Source: Zygnema cylindricum (Eukaryota > Streptophyta > Zygnematophyceae > Zygnematales > Zygnemataceae). Taken from it: a stretch of DNA of 15,734 nt. The DNA lies in assembly GCA_037447655.1 (NCBI GenBank), contig JBBHKE010001200.1:165712-181445 (forward strand), in the 5' to 3' direction. The position numbers and the translations under genes are program-made. This document shows, one piece after another, positions 8,210 to 15,524 of the stretch; the stretch's first letter is position 1; each line of letters opens with the position of its first letter. The notes below the pieces were generated by a model that saw only the letters and a list, made by a program, of their open reading frames with translations, was not told where the DNA came from and did no database searches.

Positions 8210-8547
8210 ACCGGGCGACAGACAGCCGGTAGCCGGTAGCCTAAGCCGTTAAGTCTAGAAGTAGTGTTACGTATCATTGGGTTTGATAATTATTTAAACA
8301 TTTATACGTAAAACAGTTCATTTAACTATAACTGATTACAGGAGACATATATCCAGTAGATGTAAAAGTACGGATTCCGGTACGACTTAGAAACCAATAC
8401 CGCTCATTTATTTCTTTAGTGAAACGAATATCGCGCATGTATTTATTACGGCTACGATTAAATGTGAATTTAATCAGACGGCCGGAATTAACGCCGAGAT
8501 CGCGGAAGAGGATTTCGGCGGTTTGTGGTCATCGCCACATCAGATGA

Positions 8548-8810
8548 CACGTGGCGGAATGACATTGGAGCACGACATCTCCAAGGATTAAGGGAGTGAA
8601 TCCGAACATACCACGTCTCGACATTTAGGCCATGTTGTACAATGGTCGTACATAAAGTACACCAATGTTGTACTTTTGTGTACGAAACTGAAATCTGATT
8701 GGCTGCGTACATCAGTAGATAGAGTCTGTGAGAGAGATAGGACTTAGAAAAATTAGAAGATAGGACCCTCTCTCCCAGAGAGCTTCTGTACAAAAAGGTC
8801 AACTTTGACC
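8548..8810 (+). promoter_or_regulatory. LTR1 promoter module
   Basis: A CACGTG G-box at 8548 is followed 64 bp later by CACGTC at 8612 (CACGTG in LTR2). GTACATAAAGTAC is at 8648, within five GTAC palindromes at 8637-8683 and a sixth at 8707. The TATA position at 8789 holds TACAAAAAG, a one-base departure from TATAAAA. The palindrome GGTCAA-CT-TTGACC (8797-8810), two inverted W-box cores, overlaps the end of the TATA-like box. Transcription would start near 8815-8820. Confidence 0.65.
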
Positions 8811-8823
8811 CTCCATAACTTAC

Positions 8824-9016
8824 TGCTCAGGAGAGCAAATTCAGAGATTATTTTTGCTATCGAATCACGGGAGTCTTCTTTTCGGAGGGGTGAAGTTGGT
8901 TAGAGTTTTTGTCTGCCAGGGTGGCAATTATTTTTCGTGAAACACAAAGGGGTCAGGGTTATCCTAGAGGCTTCTTGGAAGCTGTCCACTCTGAGGACTT
9001 ATGGAGGTCTCAGAGT
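8824..9016 (+). other. LTR1 R-U5 leader with five stem-loops
   Basis: H1 is TGCTC-AGGA-GAGCA (8824-8837). H2 is GAATC-ACGG-GAGTC (8862-8875), one mismatch. H3 is CTTTTC-GGAGGG-GTGAAG (8878-8895), imperfect. H4 is TGCC-AGGGT-GGCA (8914-8926). H5 has arms ACTCTGAG (8988-8995) and CTCAGAGT (9009-9016) enclosing ATGGAG. Order and spacing match LTR2 and LTR B, while the stem sequences differ. Confidence 0.65.
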
Positions 9017-10140
9017 TTCACGTTATGGGCCCACCCTCTAGGGTACCAATCTTTAACGGAACTGGCTTCATATACTAGGAAAGTATGATGATAGGAGCTC
9101 TATGCGAAAAAAGGTTTTGGGGGATAGTGAGTGGATGGTTGGGGCGTCTATGAAGTCTTGGAATTCCTCCAGGGTATGGAAGAAGCAAGCTCACCAGAAA
9201 AGAGGATCCACCTTCAACAGAGGAAACAAAAGAAGGAGAGGTGGTGGACAAAGGAAAAGAGAAGAAGGCGACCACACCAATAACAACTGGTTCGACATTC
9301 ATGTCACCTATTCCGAGGAACGAGGAGAATGATATTGAAACCTGGGACTTCAACAATATGGCGGCAAAGCACTTCATCCTACGCCATCTCACTCAAGGAC
9401 TTGCATGTCCTCATTTGCAGGTAGAAAGGGCATCCGATCTTTGGATGGCTCTCATAGAGATGTACCGAAGTGGTACAATTCAGCAACAACAGTTGACTGA
9501 TCAGAAAGTTAAGGAGTATGTATACAAAGGGGGGAAGATGTTGGATTTTTGCAATGAGCTTGCTACACTCTTCATGGAGCTAGAGAGTGCGGGAAAAGAT
9601 TTTAGTGAAAAAGAAAAGGTTAACTGTTTATTGATGAAGTTACCCGATGAGTTCGAGAACATAGTCAACCGTGTGCAGGACTTGCCGGACTCAAGGTGGA
9701 TATGGAACTCAGTGGTAGGGATGATTCTCGTTCGGGAGAATACGATTGAGATCCGAAGGGGAGGAAAGAGTGGCCAAGCCTTGGCAACTGCGACCGATTG
9801 GAGGAACAAGGATTCCCGGAAACCGGTCGGAAACTATGGGGGGAGGGAGCAGAAAAATCAGATCGACGAGTTCGGACCAAGGGCTCCGAAAGGTTTATGT
9901 CATTTTTGTAAGAAACCTGAGCACTATATGGCAGAGTGCACTAAGCTAACCGAGCGTCGGTTAAAGGAGGGGCAGACCGGTGGTACCCCGAGAGGAAAGA
10001 AAAATGCCCTTGTGACACAGATACATGAGGCGGAATCCGAGGACGAGGACGATGAGCTCCTTTTAGATGAGGAGTTGGAGGCGAAAAACGAGGTCGAAAT
10101 ACCACGAAGGCAAAAATGTGCTTACGGTGGATTGAAAGGT
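9001..10140 (+). pseudogene. Unit 1 Gag, interrupted by two early stops
   Basis: The likely start is ATG 9001-9003, inside LTR1 (M-E-V-S-E-F-H-V-M-G-P-P); ATG 9025 in the primer site is in the same frame. The N-terminal R-V-P-I-F-N-G-T-G-F-I-Y motif is the usual copia Gag opening, but the Trp expected next is TAG (9076-9078). A TGA follows at 9151-9153. From there the frame is open through a UBN2-type Gag core (L-W-M-A-L-I-E-M-Y, F-C-N-E-L-A-T-L), a CCHC zinc knuckle C-H-F-C-K-K-P-E-H-Y-M-A-E-C (9898-9939) and an acidic tract (E-S-E-D-E-D-D-E). It continues into protease with no frameshift, as in the single-ORF copia layout. Gag would form the particle and bind RNA. Confidence 0.9.
9022..9033 (+). 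other. Primer-binding site matching the initiator tRNA-Met anticodon arm
   Basis: GTTATGGGCCCA begins one base after the LTR end. Its complement TGGGCCCATAAC is the anticodon stem-loop of eukaryotic initiator tRNA-Met. Drosophila copia uses the same internal region, on a cleaved half tRNA, as primer. No TGGTATCAGAGC-type site, complementary to the tRNA 3' end, is present. The site also overlaps the gag frame: its ATG is codon 9 from the upstream start at 9001. Confidence 0.82.
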
Positions 10141-10530
10141 GAAGCAGACTGGATTGTAGATTCAGGTGCCTCCATGCACATGTGTAAGGATAGGCACCTG
10201 TTCACTAAGATAAGAAATATTCCCACCGTAGAGATAGAGTACGGGGATGAGAGGATAGTCACCACTACTCCTGTAGGATCGGTAGATTTGAAAGTGTTAG
10301 TAGAAGGAAAGACATCTATAGTAACATTCTCCGATGTATTGTTCATTCCGAAGCTGAACAAAAACCTCATCTCTACATCCGTATTAGATGATAAGGGTTT
10401 TTTTACTAGCACTAGGGAAGGAGTCTTTACTGCTAGTTTTGAGGAGGATGTCTATTTCATTGCTGAGAAAGGTAGCCATGGGATGTTTAGGCTGGTTTTA
10501 AGTAATGAAAAGAAGAAACTTTATTATGCT
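10141..10530 (+). pseudogene. Unit 1 aspartic protease
   Basis: The active site D-S-G-A-S is preceded by W-I-V (catalytic Asp codon 10159-10161) and followed by M-H-M-C and I-P-T-V-E-I-E-Y-G-D. Downstream, F-S-D-V-L-F-I-P-K-L-N-K-N-L-I-S is the conserved copia block. The domain is open and in frame with gag. It would cleave the polyprotein. Element B is broken just after the equivalent of this active site. Confidence 0.9.
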
Positions 10531-11300
10531 GGTGTTCATGATATTATGATGTGGCATAAGAGGCTTGGGCATGTGAATCTAGACAAGTTAAGAGAGATGA
10601 AAAAGATGGGAGTGGTGGAAGGGATTAAGTTTAGTGAGAATGATAATATAAGTGATTGTAGTGGATGTGCTTAAGGTAAAACACACAGATTACCCTTTCC
10701 TAAAACAACCACCTATAAGGGAGAAAAAATTCTAGATCTAGTACACACAGAAATTTGGGGACCAGCTAAAGTGCCCTCACCGGGGGGGAAGAGATTAATG
10801 ATGACTATCACTGATGATTGGTCTCGATATTCCCGAGTGTTTTTTTTGAAAAACAAGTCCGAAGCTCAAGATTGTTTTAGACAATATAAAGTATGGAGCG
10901 AAAAACTTCATGAAACTCTAATCAAGAGAATAAGGAGTGACAATGGTGGAGAGTATACTTCTTACCACTTTGAGGATTTTCTGAGGGAAGATGGGGTCCA
11001 ACACCAAAAGACAGTTCCAGAAACCCGGAACAGAATGGGGTAGCTGAAAGGTTAAATAGAACACTAAGTGATAGTGCTAGAAGTATGTTGTCGGATAAGA
11101 AGATAGGAAAAAGGTTTTGGGCAGAAGCAATGAACTGTGCTAATTACCTCAAAAATAGAGTTCTTACTTCAGCTATAAAAGATCAAACACCTTATGAGAG
11201 ATGGACAGGCCGGAAACCAGACTTATCTCATTTAAAGGTTTTCGGCAGTCAAGTGTTCAGTCTAGATACTGATCGGTCTAATTGGAAGCTAGATCCTAAA
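10531..11300 (+). pseudogene. Unit 1 integrase, stop, frameshift and lost catalytic Asp
   Basis: The H-H-C-C finger region (M-M-W-H-K-R-L-G-H ... C-S-G-C-A) ends at TAA 10672-10674, where element B has CAA (Gln). The core continues in frame, but the first catalytic position in L-V-H-T-E-I-W-G-P is Glu (GAA 10750-10752) instead of Asp. The second Asp is present (10939-10941). A 1-base deletion within ACCCGG (about 11024-11028) shifts the frame just before P-E-Q-N-G-V-A-E-R. The final Glu (11046-11048) keeps the 35-residue spacing once the shift is allowed for. The enzyme is inactive on three counts. Confidence 0.9.
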
Positions 11301-11814
11301 GGAAAACCGGGATACTTATTAGGATATGATGAAGATGTTAAAGGATATAGAGTTTATGATCTAAAAAGGGAAGATATAATCTTAGTAAAGCATCTAGTAG
11401 TTATGGATGAAGGAAAGTTTGTGGATTCCTTCAAATATACGAAGTCAGTAAAAATCAGATTTGAGTCAGAAAATTCCGATGACTTTGAGCTTCCTAACTA
11501 TCCAGGTTTTAGAGAAGATGACACTCTTGCAGGAACAAATCAGACCGAAAAGGACTCGGCTGTGGAAACTCCAGTGACAACTCTACTCGAAGCGGAAGAC
11601 GTGGTGGAAATTGATTCGGAATCAAGGGATAGGGGAGAAGCCGATTTTGTTCGAAAGAATCCACGAGAACCATCTATTCCGGCCTCAAATTTTGAGGGGG
11701 GAAGGAGAAGTAGCAAAAGACTACAAGAAAAACAAGTTAATAACAAGGTAACTAAACTATCTCATCAAGATGAACCTCAAACTTATGGAGAGGCGATGGC
11801 TTGTCCAAAAAGAA
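11301..11814 (+). pseudogene. Unit 1 integrase-RT linker
   Basis: The stretch covers K-G-Y-R-V-Y-D-L, H-L-V-V-M-D-E-G-K, an acidic variable linker rich in Glu, Asp and Ser, and N-F-E-G-G-R-R-S-S-K-R. It is open in the frame set by the upstream 1-base deletion. It corresponds to 6387-6857 of element B, which carries three stops. Confidence 0.8.
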
Positions 11815-12750
11815 ACCAGTGGAAGACAGCCATCAATGAGGAGATGGCCTCAATTATGGCAGCCGATACTTGGGAGCTGGTGGATTGTCCACCAAACGAA
11901 AAACCAATCGGTTGTAAGTGAGTTTTCAAATTAAAACTGAACCCATATAACACAATCAAGCGCTACAAGGCCCGATTAGTGGCAAAGGGATTTACACAAA
12001 AAAGGGAATTGACTACGAGGAAACCTTTGCCCCGGTGGTCAGATTTCCCTCCGTCCGCATACTTCTCAGCATGGCAGCAGGAAGTGCACCAGGTGGACAT
12101 CAAGACAGCCTTTTTGCATGGAGAATTGGAAGAGGAGATCTTTATGCGACAACCCGAAGGGTTTGTGGAGGAATGAGAGGAGAGTAAGGTATGCCGGCTG
12201 ATTAAATCTCTTTATGGTTTGAAACATGCGCCTCGACAGTGGAATAAGAAGCTTCATGAGTTTCTTACCGGTCTGGGATATATCCGGATCAGCTCAGATC
12301 ACTCAATCTATGTTTTCGAAGATGAGGAAGGTTTTATATTTATTGCAATTTATGTTGATGATTTGCTTGTCTTAAGTAAATCAATGGAAAAAATTAATAA
12401 ACTGAAAACCGATCTTAAGGGGAGATTTGAAATGAAGGATATGGGGGAAGCAAAATATATTTTGGGAATTCAAGTAGAGAGAGACCGAAAAAGAAAAATT
12501 ATAAGATTGACTCAAAAGGAAGCAATAAGGAACATGCTTGAAAAATTTCAAATAGATAAAGCTAATAGATGTACAACTCCAATGGAGTTGAAGAAGGGAA
12601 GTGAGGGGAGTGAGGAAGGAGTCATAGTCTTAGACCAGGAATTATCTCCTGAAGAACAGAAGTTCATGCAGACTATTCCTTACAGGCAAGTAGTGGGAAG
12701 TCTAATCTATTTTATCAATTGTACCCGGCCGGATTTAGCTGCAGCTGTAG
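11815..12750 (+). pseudogene. Unit 1 reverse transcriptase, broken in its N-terminal part
   Basis: The domain starts at W-K-T-A-I-N-E-E-M. TGA replaces the Trp codon in I-G-C-K-W-V-F-K (11919-11921). A base is lost near 12000 after G-F-T-Q-K, and about 11 bases are missing near 12078 compared with element B, which restores the frame at E-V-H-Q-V-D-I-K-T-A-F-L-H-G. TGA 12174-12176 follows G-F-V-E-E. From 12177 the frame is open and contains the catalytic Y-V-D-D (12351-12362) and the F-E-M-K-D-M-G-E-A-K-Y-I-L-G-I-Q block. Product role: RNA- and DNA-dependent DNA synthesis in the particle. Confidence 0.92.
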
Positions 12751-13343
12751 GAGTGCTGAGTAGAAGTCTAAATGCTCCCACTAAGAGGGTTTGGGAGGCA
12801 GCTAAGAGAGTCCTTAGATACTTGATAGGAACTAGGGATCTATGGTTGCATTTGGGTGGGGAGAATAGTGACATCACTACTTGGAGTGATGCCAGTTATG
12901 GTGATGCTCTGATGAGGAGATGCACTTCTGGATATGTATTATATGTGGGTGATGGAGCTTGCTGTTGGAGTAGCAAACAACAAAAATTTATTGCTCCGTC
13001 CACCATGGAGGCTGAGTATATGGCCTCTTGCTCTGTTGTAAAAGAATTGATGTGGGTCAAGTCTTTGCTTGGTGAGCTTGGTCACCTTAAGAGTGGTGTG
13101 CAGAATTTTTTTTGTGATAATCAGGCAGCAATCGCTATTTCTGCCAATCCTAAACATCATTTTAAAGCTAAACACATGGACATTAGACTCAGCTTTGTTA
13201 AAGAGAAAGTAGAAATCAAAATAATCAGCTTAGAGTACCGACCAGATAGTGAGATGGTAGCAGATATGATGACCAAACCTGTGCCTTCCCCAAAGCTAAT
13301 TTTTTGCAAGGAAAAGTGTGGTCTGAAATTAAAGATTGACTAG
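12751..13343 (+). pseudogene. Unit 1 RNase H and pol C-terminus (intact segment)
   Basis: This segment is in one frame with the preceding RT. The four acidic positions are visible: Asp in W-S-D-A-S-Y-G-D (12888-12890), Glu in T-M-E-A-E-Y (13008-13010), Asp in F-C-D-N-Q-A-A (13116-13118) and Asp in V-A-D-M-M-T-K-P (13263-13265). It ends L-K-I-D-TAG at 13341-13343, immediately before the polypurine tract. It is the best-preserved part of unit 1. Confidence 0.93.
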
Positions 13344-13356
13344 AAAATAAAGGGAG
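13344..13356 (+). other. Polypurine tract of unit 1
   Basis: AAAATAAAGGGAG follows the pol stop codon and directly precedes the LTR2 start TGTAGAAATT. It fixes the left edge of LTR2. Confidence 0.88.
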
Positions 13357-13939
13357 TGTAGAAATTAATGGTCTTTTAAAGTATTTTCTAGGTCTGAATA
13401 GAAATAAGAAAGAAGCCGAGGCAGTCTACCTCTAACTTCTCTCTCCAACTCTCAAACTTGTCGCAGTCACTGAGAAATTGGAGAGGGAGCTAGAGCCATG
13501 GCTACCTAGGCTATTCAGAGGTTTACAGGAAAATATATTTTAGTTAGGGGTTTAATTTACTAAAAGATATGTGCCGGCCACAGGATTTGATCCTGGTACC
13601 TACCGGGCGGCAAACAGCCGGTAGCCGGTAGCCTTAGCCATTAAGTCTAGAAGTAGTGTTACCTATCATTGGGTTTGATAATTATTTAAACATTTATACG
13701 TAAAACAGTTCATTTAACTATAAATGATTACGGGAGACATATATCCAATAAATGTAAAAGTACGGATTGCGGTACGACTAAGAAACTAATACCGCGCATT
13801 TATTTCTTTAGTGAAGCAAATATCGCGCATGTATTTATTACGGCTACGATTAAATGTGAATTTAATCAGACGGCCGGAATTAACGCCGAGATCGCGGAAG
13901 AGGATTTCGGCGGTTTGTGGTCATCGCCACATCAGATGA

Positions 13940-14202
13940 CACGTGGCGGAATGACATTGGAGCACGGCATCTCCGAGGATTAAAGGAGCGAATCCGGACA
14001 TACCACGTGTCGACATTAAGGCCTTGTCGTACAGTGTCTGTACATAAAGTACACCGGCAGCTGTACTTTTTTGTACGGAACTGTAATCTGACTAGTTTCG
14101 TAAATCAGTAGATAGAGTCTGTCAGAGAGATAGGACTTAGAAAAATTAGAAGATAGGACCCTCTCTCCTAGAGAGCTTCTGTACAAAAGGTCAACTTTGA
14201 CC
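13940..14202 (+). promoter_or_regulatory. LTR2 promoter module
   Basis: CACGTG occurs at 13940 and 14004, exactly 64 bp apart. GTACATAAAGTAC is at 14040 within five GTAC sites (14029-14076). The TATA-like TACAAAAGG is at 14182, followed by the palindrome GGTCAA-CT-TTGACC (14189-14202). Spacing equals that of LTR1 to within one or two bases although the bases between have drifted. Confidence 0.65.
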
Positions 14203-14215
14203 CTCCATAACTTAC

Positions 14216-14408
14216 TGCTCAGAGGAGCAAATTCAGAGATTCTTTTTGCTATCGACTCAAGAAAGTCTTGTCTTCACAGGGGTGAAGTTTGTAAGGGTTT
14301 TTGTCTGCCAGGGTGGCAGTTATTCGTGCTGAAAGACAAAGGGGTCAGGGTTATCCTAGAGGCTTCGTGTGAGCTGCCTACTCTGAGGTCCTATGGAGGT
14401 CTCAGAGT
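14216..14408 (+). other. LTR2 R-U5 leader with five stem-loops
   Basis: H1 is TGCTC-AGAG-GAGCA (14216-14229). H2 is GACT/AGTC (14254-14267). H3 is CTTCAC-AGGG-GTGAAG (14272-14287), perfect. H4 is CTGCC-AGGGT-GGCAG (14305-14319), perfect. H5 has arms ACTCTGAG (14380-14387) and CTCAGAGT (14401-14408) around ATGGAG. Compared with LTR B, the stems differ by paired substitutions. Confidence 0.65.
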
Positions 14409-15524
14409 TGCACGTTATCGGCCCACCATCTAGGGTGCCCATATTCAATGGAGCTGGCTTCATATACTAGGAAAGTACGATGACAGGAGCTCTATGAGAG
14501 AAACGGTTTTGGCGAATAGTGAGTGGACGGGTGAGGCGTCCATCCAGTCTTGGGATACCTCTAGGGTTTAAAGGAGGCAGATTCAGTAGAGATGCAGATC
14601 CATCTTCAATGGAGGAGACAAAGGAAGGAGAGGTGGTGGACAAAGGAAAAGTGAAGGAGACTACCACACCAATAGCAACTAGTTCGGCATTTATGTCACC
14701 TATTCCGTGGAACGAGGAGAATGATACTGATACCTTGGACTTCAACAATATGGCGGCAAAACACTTCATCCTCTGCCATCTTCCTCAAGGACTTGCATGT
14801 CCTCATTTGCATGTAGAAAGGGCATCCGATCTTTGGATGGCTCTCATAGAGATGTACACAAGTGGTACGATTCAGCAACAAGAGTTGGCTGATCAAAAAG
14901 TTAAGGAGTATGTATACAAAGGGGGGAAGATGTTGGATTTTTGCAATGAGCTTGCAACTCTTTTCATGGAGCTAGAGAGTGTTGGAAAAGATTTTAGTAA
15001 AAAAAAAGGTTAATTGTCTACTGATGATTTTACCCAATGAGTTCGACAACATAGTCAACCGTGTGCTGGACTTGTCGGACTCAAGGTGGATATGGAACTC
15101 AGTGGTAGGAATGATTTTCGTTCGGGAGAATATAATTGAGATCCGAAGGGGAGGAAAAAGTGGGCAAGCCTTAGCAGTTGGGACCGATTAGAGGAACAAG
15201 GATTCCCAGAAACCGGTCAGAAACTATGGGGGGAGGGAGCAGAAAAATTAGACCGACAAGTTTGGACCAAGGGCTCCCAAGGGTTTATGTCATTTCTGTA
15301 AGAAACCAAGGAACTATATGGCGGAGTGCACTAAGCTAACCGAGCTTCGGTTAAAGGAGGGGCAGAGCGGTGGAACCCCGAGAGGAAAGAAAAAGGCCAT
15401 TGTGACACAAGTACATGAGGTGGAATCCGAAGAGGAGGAGGATGAGATCTTATTGGATGAGGAGTTAGAAGTGACAAATGAGGTAGAAATTCCACGAAAG
15501 CATAAATGTGCTTTCAGTGGATAG
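14393..15524 (+). pseudogene. Unit 2 Gag, multiply broken
   Basis: The frame starts at ATG 14393 in LTR2 (M-E-V-S-E-L-H-V-I-G-P-P). It has TAG at 14468-14470, in the same codon as unit 1, then TGA 14495-14497, a 2-base loss in an A-run near 15000, and TAGs at 15189, 15249 and 15522. The Gag core and acidic tract are recognisable. The zinc knuckle at 15288-15329 reads C-H-F-C-K-K-P-R-N-Y-M-A-E-C, so the metal-binding His is Asn. It is more decayed than unit 1 and cannot give a working Gag. Confidence 0.9.
14414..14425 (+). other. Unit 2 primer-binding site with one mismatch
   Basis: GTTATCGGCCCA differs from the unit 1 site at one base (G to C), which falls in the part complementary to the tRNA anticodon. 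The change also replaces the in-frame ATG codon by ATC. Confidence 0.75.

Larger units (their letters stand above)
7965..9020 (+). repeat. LTR1: 5' LTR of the tandem array
   Basis: The LTR begins TGTAGAAATTAATGG and ends CAGAGTTTCA, 1056 bp, TG...CA. Its start is fixed by comparison with LTR2 after the polypurine tract, and its end by comparison with LTR B plus the adjoining primer-binding site. It contains the tRNA-like segment, G-boxes, GTAC array, TACAAAA box, leader hairpins and the first codons of gag. The first 253 bases show no difference from LTR2, but the last roughly 446 differ at about 15% of positions. Confidence 0.88.
13357..14412 (+). repeat. LTR2: shared middle LTR of the tandem array
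   Basis: The LTR starts TGTAGAAATTAATGG and ends CAGAGTTGCA, 1056 bp like LTR1. It is preceded by the polypurine tract of unit 1 and followed by the primer site and gag of unit 2, so it is both a 3' and a 5' LTR. Identity to LTR1 is patchy: no difference in 13357-13609, many in the middle, none in about 13821-13966, and about 15% from there to the end. The tRNA-like segment lies at 13581-13601. Confidence 0.9.

Noticed and set aside
8488-8802. Antisense open frame in LTR1
   Set aside because: It lies across U3 promoter elements, is not kept in LTR A or LTR B and has no recognisable product.
9076-10674. Non-standard genetic code with TAG/TAA read as an amino acid
   Set aside because: The in-frame stops are TAG, TGA and TAA at Trp, Gln, Gly, Leu and other positions, mixed with frameshifts, and both pol frames end at the same TAG before the polypurine tract. 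Ordinary pseudogene decay fits better.
14197-14433. A reading frame over the R-U5 leader (F-C-L-P-G-W-Q-L-F ... I-L-E-A-S) that aligns without gaps in LTR1, LTR2 and LTR B
   Set aside because: It has no ATG start in any copy, carries stops in LTR1 and LTR A, and its conservation is better explained by hairpin pairing and fixed spacing. A translated leader peptide is not fully excluded.
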